64,000 bases of DNA from Chromatiaceae bacterium (GTDB lineage Bacteria; Pseudomonadota; Gammaproteobacteria; Chromatiales; Chromatiaceae), in assembly GCA_024235175.1 (NCBI GenBank), contig JACKMX010000007.1, forward strand, positions 1 to 64,000, given 5' to 3'. Positions 55,577 through 64,000 of the stretch are shown one piece after another; position 1 is the stretch's first letter, and each line of letters starts with the position of its first letter. The notes under the pieces are model-generated. The model worked only from the letters and a program-made list of their open reading frames with translations, searched no databases and was not told where the DNA came from. The translations under genes were made by a program, and so were the position numbers.

Positions 55577-57900
55577 TGCAGATCCGTAAAGTCGCGGTCA
55601 TAGGTGCGGGTGTGATGGGGGCCGGAATCGCCGCTCATATCACCAATGCGGGCGTAGCGGTTGTGCTGCTCGATATAGTTTCCAAAGGCGCAGACAACCG
55701 CAGCGCCATTGCCGAAGCTGCGCTGGCGCAGCTGCTAAGGCAGCAGCCCGCTCCTTTCATGCACCCGCGCAATGCGCGGCTGATCACCACCGGCAATATC
55801 GATGACGACCTGGGTCTGTTGAAGGATTGTGACTGGATCATCGAAGCGGTGGTCGAACGTCTGGAGATCAAGCAGTCGCTCTACCGGAAGATTGAACAGG
55901 TGCGCAGGCCCGGCGCCATTGTCTCCTCGAACACCTCCACGATACCGCTGCGCGATCTGGTCGCGGGGCTGCCGCAGAGTTTCGCGAAGGATTTTCTGAT
56001 CGCTCACTTCTTCAATCCGCCGCGCTATATGCGGCTGCTGGAGCTGGTGAGCGGCGAGCGAACCCGCGCTGAGGTCGAATCAGCCGTGCGCGAGTTTGCC
56101 GACCGTGCGTTGGGCAAGGGCGTTGTAAAGTGCAATGACACGCCGGGATTCATCGCCAACCGCATCGGCATCTACTGGATCCAGGTGGCGGTGGCGGAAG
56201 CAATGGCGCTTGGGCTGACCGTCGAGGAGGCGGATGCGGTTATCGGGCGTCCGATGGGCATACCGAAAACAGCCGTGTTCGGCCTGTCCGATCTGGTGGG
56301 GATAGATCTGCTGCCTCATCTGATGGAGAGCATGGTGCGAACGCTGCCGGCGGAGGACCCGTTTCATGCCAGAGCAATGATCCCTGAACTGATCGGAAAA
56401 ATGATTGAAACGGGTTATACCGGACGCAAGGGGAAAGGTGGGTTTTACCGGCTTAACCGCAACGGGGGTGGAAAGGTTAAGGAGGCGATCGATCTCGTTA
56501 CCGGGGAGTATCGAACAAGCGTCGAGGCGCGGTTGTCCAGTCTGGACGCCGCCAAAAGCGGTGGCCTGATGGCGCTGCTGGCGCACGCGGATAAAGGTGG
56601 GGAGTACGCCCGGCGGGTGCTGTCGCAGGTATTGGGTTATGCCGCCAGTCTGGTGCCTGAGATCGCCCGGGATATCCTGGCGGTGGATGAGGCGATGAAG
56701 CTGGGGTATGCATGGAAATTCGGGCCTTTCGAGCTGATCGATAAGGTGGGCGTCGACTGGCTGAGCCGGCAGCTGCAGGCCGGAGAGTCTCCGCTTCCAC
56801 CTTTGCTGGAATCCGCGCGGGGACGCAGCTTCTACCGCACAGCCGGGGGCCGGCTGCAGTATCTTGCGACAGACGGCGAGTATCGGGATCTGCTGCGGCC
56901 GGACGGGGTGCTGCTGCTTGCCGATATCAAGCGCGGCGGCGAACCGCTTGCAGCCAATGGCTCCGCCAGCCTGTGGGACATAGGTGACGGCGTGCTCTGC
57001 CTTGAGTTTCATACCAAGATGAATGCGCTGGATCCGGAGATTCTGGCGATGATCCGCAAGGCGATTGAGATCATTCCGCAGCGGCACAAGGCGCTGGTGA
57101 TCTACAACGAGGGCAGCAATTTTTCCGTGGGAGCCAATCTCGGACTGCTGCTGTTCATGGCCAATATCGCCGCCTGGGATCTGATCGGGGAGAAGGTAGA
57201 GGAGGGGCAGCAGATCTACCGGGCGATGAAGTACGCACCATTTCCGGTGGTGGGTGCGCCTGCAGGTATGGCGCTGGGCGGCTCCTGCGAGTGTCTGCTC
57301 CACTGCGACTCGGTGCAGGCGCACAGTGAAACCTACATGGGCCTGGTCGAGGCGGGCATCGGCGTCATTCCCGCCTGGGGTGGCTGCAAGGAGCTGTTGC
57401 AGCGCTGGATGGTCAACAAGCGGCGGCCCGGCGGCCCCATGCCGCCGATCGTCAAATGCTTCGAGACCATCAGCACCGCAACCGTCTCCAAGTCCGCTGT
57501 CGAAGCCAGGGATTATCTGTTTTTGCGGCCGGAGGACGGCATCACCATGAACCGTGACCGGCTGCTTGCGGACGCCAAGGCGCGTGCGCTGGTGCTGGCG
57601 GAGAACTACCGGCCGCCCGGATTCAAGGAGATGCATCTGCCCGGCGCCACGGCCAGGGTGGCCATGAGTATGGCGGTCAAAAGCTTCCGTCTGACGGGCA
57701 AGGCCAGCGCACACGATGAGGTGGTCGCTATGGCGCTGGCCAGGGTGTTGAGCGGCGGTGACTGCGACATCACGGATACGTTCACAGAGGAGGATATGCT
57801 GGCCCTCGAACACGAAGCGTTCATGCCCCTGGTCAGGCTGCCCCATACCCTGGATCGGCTGGAACATATGCTTGAAACCGGAAAACCCTTGAGGAACTGA
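55576..57900 (+). CDS. 3-hydroxyacyl-CoA dehydrogenase / enoyl-CoA hydratase fusion (FadN/FadB-like)
   Basis: 774 residues. The NAD-dependent dehydrogenase comes first: GAGVMGAGIAAHITNAG near residue 9, SSNTSTIP, AHFFNPPRYMRLLELV, and NRIGIYWIQ. The hydratase-like domain follows at about 455-680 with NFSVGANLGLLLF and AGMALGGSCECLLHC. That order is that of FadN/YusL, reversed from E. coli FadB. It oxidises beta-hydroxyacyl-CoA and, if the second domain is active, hydrates enoyl-CoA. Second gene of the operon; four bases before the dehydrogenase. Confidence 0.92.
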   Translation: MQIRKVAVIGAGVMGAGIAAHITNAGVAVVLLDIVSKGADNRSAIAEAALAQLLRQQPAPFMHPRNARLITTGNIDDDLGLLKDCDWIIEAVVERLEIKQSLYRKIEQVRRPGAIVSSNTSTIPLRDLVAGLPQSFAKDFLIAHFFNPPRYMRLLELVSGERTRAEVESAVREFADRALGKGVVKCNDTPGFIANRIGIYWIQVAVAEAMALGLTVEEADAVIGRPMGIPKTAVFGLSDLVGIDLLPHLMESMVRTLPAEDPFHARAMIPELIGKMIETGYTGRKGKGGFYRLNRNGGGKVKEAIDLVTGEYRTSVEARLSSLDAAKSGGLMALLAHADKGGEYARRVLSQVLGYAASLVPEIARDILAVDEAMKLGYAWKFGPFELIDKVGVDWLSRQLQAGESPLPPLLESARGRSFYRTAGGRLQYLATDGEYRDLLRPDGVLLLADIKRGGEPLAANGSASLWDIGDGVLCLEFHTKMNALDPEILAMIRKAIEIIPQRHKALVIYNEGSNFSVGANLGLLLFMANIAAWDLIGEKVEEGQQIYRAMKYAPFPVVGAPAGMALGGSCECLLHCDSVQAHSETYMGLVEAGIGVIPAWGGCKELLQRWMVNKRRPGGPMPPIVKCFETISTATVSKSAVEARDYLFLRPEDGITMNRDRLLADAKARALVLAENYRPPGFKEMHLPGATARVAMSMAVKSFRLTGKASAHDEVVAMALARVLSGGDCDITDTFTEEDMLALEHEAFMPLVRLPHTLDRLEHMLETGKPLRN

Positions 57901-57904
57901 ACCC

Positions 57905-59689
57905 ATGCCCAGCTATACAACTCCGCTGCGTGATTTGTGCTTCGTCTACCGGGAGCTGCTGGACCCGGAAGTCATTCAGGCGCTGCCGGGGTATGAGGAG
58001 GTGACGCCGGATCTGGTGGAGGCGATCCTGGCAGAGGCGGGTAAGTTCTGCGAAGAGCAGCTGCTTCCGCTGAACCGGACTGGAGATGAGGAGGGGTGCC
58101 GTTTCGAGGAGGGCAGTGTGTTCACGCCAAAAGGCTTCAAAGAGGCTTTCAGGGCTTTTACGGAGGCCGGTTGGACCACGCTGCACGCAGCTCCCGAGTA
58201 CGGCGGGCAGGGGCTGCCGAAATTTCTCACCATGATGCTGGAGGAGATCCTCTCCTCCGCCAACTTCTCTTTTGGGCTCTACCCGGGATTGACCAGCGGT
58301 GCCTGCAGCGCCATCAACGGCTACGCCAGCGAAGAGTTGAAGCAGCGCTTCCTGCCGAAAATGGTGGCCGGGCAGTGGTGTGGGGCGATGTGCCTGACCG
58401 AGCCCCACTGCGGCACCGATCTGGGCATGCTGCGAACCAGGGCGGAGCCACAGGCAAATGGCCGCTATCTGTTGAGCGGCAGCAAGATGTTCATTACTGC
58501 CGGTGAACATGATCTGACCGAGAACATTATCCACCTGGTGCTGGCGAGAACGCCGGATGCGCCGCTGGGGATCAGGGGTATCAGCCTCTTCCTGGTGCCC
58601 AAGATCCGGGTGTCGGACGACGGCTCGCTGGAGCGGCCCAACGGCGTCAGCTGCGGTTCGATCGAGAAGAAGATGGGGATCCACGCCTCGTCCACCTGCG
58701 TGATCAATTTCGATGCGGCCGAAGGGTACCTGCTTGGCGAACTGAATCGCGGCATGGAGGCGATGTTCGTGATGATGAACAGCGAGCGATTGGCGGTGGG
58801 CATTCAGGGTCTGGGCATCGGCGAGGCGTCGTATCAGGGTGCTGTGGCCTATGCAAGGGAGCGCCTGCAGGGGCGTTCACTGAGCGGTGCAAAGTATCCT
58901 GACAAACCGGCGGATCCGATTCTCGTGCATCCGGATGTGCGGCGCATGCTGCTGACCATGCGTGCCTATACCGAAGGCAACCGCGCACTTTCCGGGTGGG
59001 TGGCGCGGGAGCTCGACCGGTCGCTGCGCCATCCCGATCCGCGGACGAAGCAGGATGCTGCCGATTTCGTTGCGCTGATGACACCGATCGTAAAGGCATT
59101 TATGACCGATACCGGATTCGAGGTGGCCAATATCGGCATGCAGGTTTTCGGCGGGCACGGCTATATCCGCGAAAACGGCATGGAGCAGTATGTGCGCGAT
59201 GCGCGCATCGCGCAGATTTACGAGGGCACCAACGGGATTCAGGCGCTGGACCTGGTGGGGCGCAAGCTGCCGGCTCATACCGGGCGCTGTCTGCGTCAGT
59301 TTTTTCACCCTGTCAGAGCCTATCTGGAGGAGAAGGAGAACGATGTCAGCATGCACCACTATCTGATGCCGCTGGCCAAGGCGTTCGGACGCCTGCAGCA
59401 GGCAACTGCCTGGCTGGCGCAGAGGAGCATGGCCAATCCGGATGAGGCGGGCGCTGCCGCGTGTGAATATCTGCGGCTGTTTGCGCTGGTGGCGCTGGGT
59501 TATCTGTGGATGCGTATGGCGGATATCGGCAGGAGTAAGCGGGATGGAGAGGAGGCGCTGTTCTACCAGGCCAAGGTGGATACCGCGCGCTTTTACTTTG
59601 AGAGAATTCTGCCGCAGACGGGCGCCCTGTTTGCATCGATCATGTCCGGCGCGGACGGCATGATGAAGTTCAACGACGAGGCTTTTTAG
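57905..59689 (+). CDS. Acyl-CoA dehydrogenase (DmdC/FadE12-like)
   Basis: 594 residues, the long-type acyl-CoA dehydrogenase with a C-terminal extension. FAD-binding and substrate motifs CLTEPHCGTDLG, FITAGEHD and KKMGIHASSTC are present; the catalytic base is E440 in QIYEGTNGIQALD. The extra C-terminal region (about 470-594) resembles the DmdC-like subfamily, which includes 3-methylmercaptopropionyl-CoA dehydrogenases. Fatty acyl-CoA is the likely substrate from its neighbours. Confidence 0.92.
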   Translation: MPSYTTPLRDLCFVYRELLDPEVIQALPGYEEVTPDLVEAILAEAGKFCEEQLLPLNRTGDEEGCRFEEGSVFTPKGFKEAFRAFTEAGWTTLHAAPEYGGQGLPKFLTMMLEEILSSANFSFGLYPGLTSGACSAINGYASEELKQRFLPKMVAGQWCGAMCLTEPHCGTDLGMLRTRAEPQANGRYLLSGSKMFITAGEHDLTENIIHLVLARTPDAPLGIRGISLFLVPKIRVSDDGSLERPNGVSCGSIEKKMGIHASSTCVINFDAAEGYLLGELNRGMEAMFVMMNSERLAVGIQGLGIGEASYQGAVAYARERLQGRSLSGAKYPDKPADPILVHPDVRRMLLTMRAYTEGNRALSGWVARELDRSLRHPDPRTKQDAADFVALMTPIVKAFMTDTGFEVANIGMQVFGGHGYIRENGMEQYVRDARIAQIYEGTNGIQALDLVGRKLPAHTGRCLRQFFHPVRAYLEEKENDVSMHHYLMPLAKAFGRLQQATAWLAQRSMANPDEAGAAACEYLRLFALVALGYLWMRMADIGRSKRDGEEALFYQAKVDTARFYFERILPQTGALFASIMSGADGMMKFNDEAF

Positions 59690-59699
59690 AGAATTATCC

Positions 59700-60491
59700 A
59701 TGGACGAAGTGATAACACTGGAAATCTTCGATTCAATTGCCACCCTCACCCTCAACCGTCCCAAGGCACTGAACGCGCTCAACCGGGAGATGGCGGAGGG
59801 TCTGAATCGGGTATTCCGGGAGATTGAACGGAACAGATCGGTTCGCTGCCTGATCATCACGGGTGCTGGGGATCACTTCATGGCAGGCGGAGACATCCGC
59901 TACTTTCAACAATGTCTTGCGCTGCCGGAGCGTGAACGGGAAGCCGAGGTGAACAGCGTCATCGGGATAGTGAACGATGCCGCTGCCGTGCTGCGCCGTC
60001 TGCCCCAGCCGGCAATTGCTTCGATTCGCGGTAATGTCGCCGGGTTCGGCATGAGCCTGGTTGCCGCCTGTGATCTTGCCATTGCCGCCGACAACGCCCG
60101 GTTCACCCAGGCTTATACGCAGATCGCCACCACACCCGACGGTGGCAACACCTTTTTCCTGCCCAGAGCGGTCGGCCTGAAGCGGGCTGCGGAGCTGTCC
60201 CTGCTCAACCGGTCGCTGGATGCGGAGACGGCGCTGGCATGGGGTCTGATCAACAAAGTGGTTGCCAATGACGCGCTGGAGACCGAGACGGCCGGCATGG
60301 CACGGCGTATCAGGCAGGGATCGGTGCAGGCGATGGCCGGCGTCAAATCACTGCTGAACGCATCGCTGCAGAATCCGCTGGAGCAGCAGCTGCAGCTGGA
60401 GCAGGCAAGTTTCCTGCGCTGCGCATTGGCTGCGGATTTCAGGGAAGGGTTGGATGCGTTTCTGGAAAAACGGCGTCCGGAGTTTCTTTGA
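59700..60491 (+). CDS. Enoyl-CoA hydratase/isomerase
   Basis: 263 residues of crotonase fold. LNRPKALNALNREM, the oxyanion loop FMAGGDIRYF near residue 60 and GNVAGFGMSLVAACD near 107 are clear. In the active-site region it reads TQIATTPDGG: one classical hydratase Glu is replaced and an Asp stands as in PaaG-type isomerases, so it could be an enoyl-CoA isomerase that handles unsaturated acyl chains. Last gene of the beta-oxidation run. Confidence 0.9.
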   Translation: MDEVITLEIFDSIATLTLNRPKALNALNREMAEGLNRVFREIERNRSVRCLIITGAGDHFMAGGDIRYFQQCLALPEREREAEVNSVIGIVNDAAAVLRRLPQPAIASIRGNVAGFGMSLVAACDLAIAADNARFTQAYTQIATTPDGGNTFFLPRAVGLKRAAELSLLNRSLDAETALAWGLINKVVANDALETETAGMARRIRQGSVQAMAGVKSLLNASLQNPLEQQLQLEQASFLRCALAADFREGLDAFLEKRRPEFL

Positions 60492-60519
60492 ATCGGTATC
60501 AACGCTCAGTGCGGCATCT

Positions 60520-60873
60520 TCAGCAGGTCACATGCAGGATGGCGTTGATCTCTTTAGGCTGGGACTCCTCCAGCAGGCGGCAGATAGCTCCTGTCTTATC
60601 CACCACCAGCTCGATGCCCCGCTTTTCCGCCTCTTTGTACACCGCAGGCATGACCGGCAGGGAGCCATACATGCCTGTGCCTATATAGAGGCTGTTGCCA
60701 GCCCAGGGGATGGACTCTTCCGCCGACAACGGCGTGTGTCCGTAACTTTCACGATAAGCTTTGGATGCACTCTTCTTTCGCTTGCGCACCGCGCCTCGTT
60801 CGATCACCACATCGTGCGGGTAGCATACCCCATCGATCTCTATCTCACCGAAACTGTTGAACCTGGCTTTCAT
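60520..60873 (-). CDS. Mth938-like (DUF498) domain protein
   Basis: 117 residues. The Mth938 fold is suggested by FGEIEIDGVCYPHDVVI at the start, the LYIGTGMYGSLPV in the middle, and GIELVVDKTGAICRLLEE at the end. The eukaryotic homologue NDUFAF3 assists complex I assembly; the bacterial role is not established. Convergent to the beta-oxidation genes. Confidence 0.85.
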   Translation of the reverse strand: MKARFNSFGEIEIDGVCYPHDVVIERGAVRKRKKSASKAYRESYGHTPLSAEESIPWAGNSLYIGTGMYGSLPVMPAVYKEAEKRGIELVVDKTGAICRLLEESQPKEINAILHVTC

Positions 60874-61492
60874 CGGAAAACCTCCCTGCCACGGTTATTC
60901 TTGCGGACACAGTATCATCTCTGTGTAAAGCATAGCACCGGATTGGCGGATGGTTGGGGAGGAGAGAATGACCATAGCCACCACTTCTGCTATGCAGCAT
61001 TTCTGTGGTAACAAAACATTAATCTGTGTACATTAAAATATCCAATGCAGTATTTGTGGATTTACTGATATTTAAATCAGTCATCACAGAATTAAAAACG
61101 GAATAATTACAATTTGTTGTGGCGTTTTTCCAGAATTGATCAAGGTAAATACCAGGTGGCATGCGCGGTGCCAAGCATAAGCCCGGAGAATCTTCCGCAT
61201 ATCCTGCTCCAGATTCCCTGCCACCTCTGTTCCGGCCCGACAGGGACGATCTGCCGGCACTGAAGGTCGATATACTTGTGAAACGGAGCTATATTATGCG
61301 GTTTTCCAAATCAGTCAGATCACGCAACGGATGCACCCCGTCCACATATGCCAACCCCGACGGCAATCCTCAACAGATCGCTCCGCATCAAGCGTCATTG
61401 CGATCCTGTTTGAATGGCGGAACAACCACTATTCCTGAAACGGAATAATTATCGGAATCACTATTTTTGCGCATCATCTTTGGAGATTCAGC
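60874..61492. other. AT-rich gap upstream of the glucan genes, with a palindrome
   Basis: 619 bases between the divergent Mth938 gene and glgM/glgE. 61010-61130 is strongly AT-rich. An 18-base dyad, ACTGAT-ATTTAA-ATCAGT, sits at 61064-61081 and may be an operator for the glucan genes. A 95-codon frame at 61161-61448 exists, but its composition is unlike protein and it has no family, so I do not call it. Confidence 0.5.
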
Positions 61493-62695
61493 ATGAAAAC
61501 ACTTCTTCTCACGAAAGAATACCCCCCTTACAACTACGGTGGAGCCGGGGTGCATGTTGAATACCTGAGCCGCGAGCTGGCCAAGCTTATGGACGTGGAG
61601 GTTCGCTGTTTTGGCGATCAGAATGAACCGGCTTATCCGCTGAAGGTTACAGGATACAGTTTTGACGAAGCCGCCATTTTGCATACCGATAAGCCGCTCA
61701 AGAGTCCGCTTGAGGCATTGAGTCACTGTGTCCGTTTCAACGGCGAACCGATCGATGCGGATCTCGTCCATTGCCATACCTGGTATACACACTTTGGCGG
61801 CATTCTTGCCAAGCAGCTCTATGGCATACCGCTGGTGATCACCACCCATTCGCTGGAACCCTTACGTCCCTGGAAACGGGAACAGCTGGGTTTGGGTTAC
61901 GATCTCTCCTGCTGGATCGAGAAGACGGCCATGGAGATGGCGGACTGCATCATTGCCGTCTCACACGGAATGAAGGATGACGTACTGCACTATTTCAATG
62001 TATCCCCGGATCGGGTCAAGGTGTTGTACAACGGCATAGACACCGACGAGTATCAACCTGTCTCCACGCAAACAGCACTGGAAAAGTATGGCATTGATCC
62101 GGCGCTCCCCTATGTACTGTTTGTAGGCCGCATCACCCGGCAGAAAGGGATCATTCATCTGGTTAACGCGATTCGGTACCTGGATCCCGATATTCAGGTG
62201 GTGCTCTGCGCGGGAGCTCCTGATACAAAGGAGATTGCTGCGGAGATGGATCAGGGTGTGCGTGAGATACAGCGGCACCGCGATCATGTGATATGGATTC
62301 CGGAGATGGTCGACAAACCAACGATCATCGAGCTCTATTCGCACGCTGCGGTATTCTGCTGCCCTTCGATCTATGAGCCTTTCGGCATCATTAATCTCGA
62401 GGCGATGGCATGTAACACACCTGTAGTCGCCAGTGCCGTTGGCGGTATAAAAGAGATCATCATCCACGGCGAGACCGGATATCTGGTGCCACTGGATCAA
62501 TATCATGAGAGCCCGTTCGAGGCCAAGGATCCGGAGCGGTTCGCCCGGGATCTTGCGGAACCCATCAATCGCCTTATGCAGGACGATGATCTTCGTTTGC
62601 GGATGGGAGAGGCCGGGCGCAGGCGAGCCGTGGAAACCTTCAGCTGGCGGGCCATTGCCCAGGAGGTGAGAGAGCTCTACAAAAGTCTCCTGTAG
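61493..62695 (+). CDS. glgM: GlgA/GlgM-type glycogen synthase (GT4)
   Basis: 400 residues. The N-terminus, LLLTKEYPPYNYGGAGVHVE, and the body (HCHTWYTHFGG, THSLEPLRPWKREQLG, LFVGRITRQKGI and YEPFGIINLEAMACNTPVV with the E-x7-E donor motif near residue 297) match the actinobacterial type GlgA, GT4, not the GT5 GlgA of E. coli. In mycobacteria that enzyme (GlgM) makes maltose-1-phosphate from ADP-glucose and glucose-1-phosphate. The adjacent glgE supports that role here. GGAG lies seven bases before the ATG. Confidence 0.88.
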   Translation: MKTLLLTKEYPPYNYGGAGVHVEYLSRELAKLMDVEVRCFGDQNEPAYPLKVTGYSFDEAAILHTDKPLKSPLEALSHCVRFNGEPIDADLVHCHTWYTHFGGILAKQLYGIPLVITTHSLEPLRPWKREQLGLGYDLSCWIEKTAMEMADCIIAVSHGMKDDVLHYFNVSPDRVKVLYNGIDTDEYQPVSTQTALEKYGIDPALPYVLFVGRITRQKGIIHLVNAIRYLDPDIQVVLCAGAPDTKEIAAEMDQGVREIQRHRDHVIWIPEMVDKPTIIELYSHAAVFCCPSIYEPFGIINLEAMACNTPVVASAVGGIKEIIIHGETGYLVPLDQYHESPFEAKDPERFARDLAEPINRLMQDDDLRLRMGEAGRRRAVETFSWRAIAQEVRELYKSLL

Positions 62696-62785
62696 ACTGT
62701 TTGCATCGAACTGCAGCCCCGGTTTGGCAAACAAAACACTTTCTGATTTATAACAACAGTTGTAATAGGCCGTATAGAGGTAACC

Positions 62786-64000
62786 ATGGAAAACTACTTC
62801 CAGTCTGTCGTCATCGAACAGGTTCATCCAGTTATCGACGCTGGGCGTTATCCCATCAAGCGTGAAGAGGGAGACACAGTCACAGTTTCCGCAGATATTT
62901 ACAAAGATGGACACGATGTGATCGTGGCTTTTCTGCGCTATAGAAAGAAGGGTGCGAAGAGTTGGACAGACCTCCCCATGGAGCATCTGAGTAGCGACCG
63001 CTGGCAGGCGAGCTTCACCGTGACGGAGGTGGGTCGCTACGAGTACACCATCATGGCCTATCCGGATGCTTTTCTGAGTTGGCGCTCGGACCTGGAGAAG
63101 AAGCAGGCAGCCGGTATGAATGTCGTCAGCGAGATCCTCGAAGGTCAGAGAATGCTCAAGGATGCGGGTAAGCAGGCGCCGGCGAAAGACCGGGAGGTGT
63201 TTGACAAGCTGGTTGCCGCACTGCAGGTTTCCGCCGACCCCCGGGTTGCCTTGGCGATCTTCAATGCCCCCGAGCTGACGGAGCTGATGGATCGCTGGGG
63301 GGACAAGAGCCTCGCCACCCATTTCGAGCCGATTCTGGAAGTCAAGGTGGACCGGGTTCGCGCCCGCTTTGCGGCCTGGTATGAGTTTTTTCCGCGTTCC
63401 CAGGGCAAGGTGCCCGGAGAGTGCTCGACCTTTAAGGAGTGCGAGGAACGCCTGCCGGATGTTAAGGCCATGGGATTCGACGTGGTCTATTTTCCACCGA
63501 TCCACCCCATAGGCATGACCAATCGCAAAGGGCCGAACAACACCCTGACCGCAGGTCCGAACGACCCCGGCAGCCCCTATGCCATCGGCAGTCACGAGGG
63601 TGGCCACAAGGCTGTGGAACCCAAGTTGGGCACACTCGATGACTTCGATGCCCTGGTGCAGAAATGTCACGAAATGGGCATGGAGGTGGCGCTCGATTTT
63701 GCCATCAACTGTTCGCCCGATCACCCGTATGTCAAGGAGCACCCCGACTGGTTCTTCAAACGGCCGGACGGCACCATCAAGTATGCCGAGAATCCACCCA
63801 AGAAATACCAGGATATCTATCCGCTCAATTTTCACTGCGCGAACAGAGAGGAACTTTGGCAGGAGATGAAGAGCGTTATCGAGTTCTGGATTCAGCACGG
63901 GGTAAGGATATTCCGGGTTGACAACCCACATACCAAACCCGTCACTTTCTGGGAATGGATGATCGGCGAGATTCAAAACGACTACCCCGATGTTCAGTTT
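62786..64000 (+). CDS. glgE: Alpha-1,4-glucan:maltose-1-phosphate maltosyltransferase, 5' part
   Basis: 405 codons, open to the window's end (GlgE is about 660 residues), so the gene is partial. GlgE transfers maltose from maltose-1-phosphate to glucan. The N-terminal beta domain starts VVIEQVHPVIDAGRYPIKRE. The GH13_3 barrel has FFPRSQGKVPG, DVVYFPPIHPIG, GPNNTLTAGPNDPGSPYAIG and EVALDFAINCSPDHPYV. The nucleophile is D379 in FRVDNPHTKP, as in Streptomyces GlgE. AGAGG lies five bases before the ATG; the gene follows glgM by 90 bases, presumably one operon. Confidence 0.94.
   Translation, partial: MENYFQSVVIEQVHPVIDAGRYPIKREEGDTVTVSADIYKDGHDVIVAFLRYRKKGAKSWTDLPMEHLSSDRWQASFTVTEVGRYEYTIMAYPDAFLSWRSDLEKKQAAGMNVVSEILEGQRMLKDAGKQAPAKDREVFDKLVAALQVSADPRVALAIFNAPELTELMDRWGDKSLATHFEPILEVKVDRVRARFAAWYEFFPRSQGKVPGECSTFKECEERLPDVKAMGFDVVYFPPIHPIGMTNRKGPNNTLTAGPNDPGSPYAIGSHEGGHKAVEPKLGTLDDFDALVQKCHEMGMEVALDFAINCSPDHPYVKEHPDWFFKRPDGTIKYAENPPKKYQDIYPLNFHCANREELWQEMKSVIEFWIQHGVRIFRVDNPHTKPVTFWEWMIGEIQNDYPDVQF

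Noticed and set aside
56080..57906. 608-codon open frame on the minus strand
   Set aside because: It is the mirror of the FadB-like gene, rich in His, Gln and Arg and without any recognisable domain.
61161..61448. 95-codon plus-strand frame before glgM
   Set aside because: Composition is unlike protein, there is no hydrophobic or domain pattern and no ribosome site.
61961..63976. 671-codon open frame on the minus strand
   Set aside because: It lies antisense to glgM and glgE, both of which have complete family motifs. It shows no motif of its own; long antisense frames are expected in GC-biased genes.

Overview
The window looks like chromosome of a moderately GC-rich gammaproteobacterium. 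The marker genes cysS, ppiA/ppiB, lpxH, ettA, htpG, adk, iscR, prmB and hemN all have gammaproteobacterial sequence character. The accessory metabolism (lactate oxidation, sucrose and alpha-glucan synthesis, a tungsten/molybdenum aldehyde oxidoreductase, a VPxPA-CTERM protein) would suit an environmental, possibly sulfur-oxidising or symbiotic lineage, but species cannot be set from sequence reading alone. No rRNA, tRNA or CRISPR array was recognised.

Layout. 0.1-7.4 kb: an aldehyde ferredoxin oxidoreductase, then a sucrose module (sucrose-phosphate synthase with a C-terminal HAD domain, PfkB fructokinase, amylosucrase). 7.5-10.9 kb: cysS (minus), then ppiA-ppiB-lpxH. 10.9-17.7 kb: small conserved genes (radical SAM, DUF2461, DUF1330, DnaJ, VWA, DUF815 ATPase) separated by palindromic repeats. 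17.7-27.4 kb: ettA, a dihydrolipoamide-dehydrogenase-like gene, a PilU-like ATPase, pgm, htpG, adk. 27.5-36.3 kb: thioredoxin, DUF1249, iscR with a candidate IscR site, an orphan histidine kinase, prmB, hemN, a desaturase and a haem c sensor-like protein. 36.3-46.5 kb: a lactate locus in which a GntR regulator with lutABC diverges from a D-lactate dehydrogenase and a DctPQM TRAP transporter, with two candidate operators between them.

46.5-54.4 kb is an accessory island. It holds two transposase remnants, a VPxPA-CTERM protein, an AT-rich DUF2971 gene, a BrnTA toxin-antitoxin pair, two attC-like sites, a DUF4157 protein with an HELAH motif, an intact and a truncated methyltransferase, and a two-domain protein (possible macro-like fold plus nucleoside-deoxyribosyltransferase/TIR-like domain) that is the best candidate for a poorly described conflict system.

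54.4-60.9 kb: a beta-oxidation operon (thiolase, FadB-like, acyl-CoA dehydrogenase, enoyl-CoA hydratase). 61.5-64 kb: a GlgM-type glycosyltransferase and the first 405 codons of GlgE, which runs off the window. The carbohydrate genes may connect: pgm supplies glucose-1-phosphate, SPS and amylosucrase cycle sucrose and make alpha-glucan, and GlgM/GlgE would build alpha-glucan from maltose-1-phosphate.
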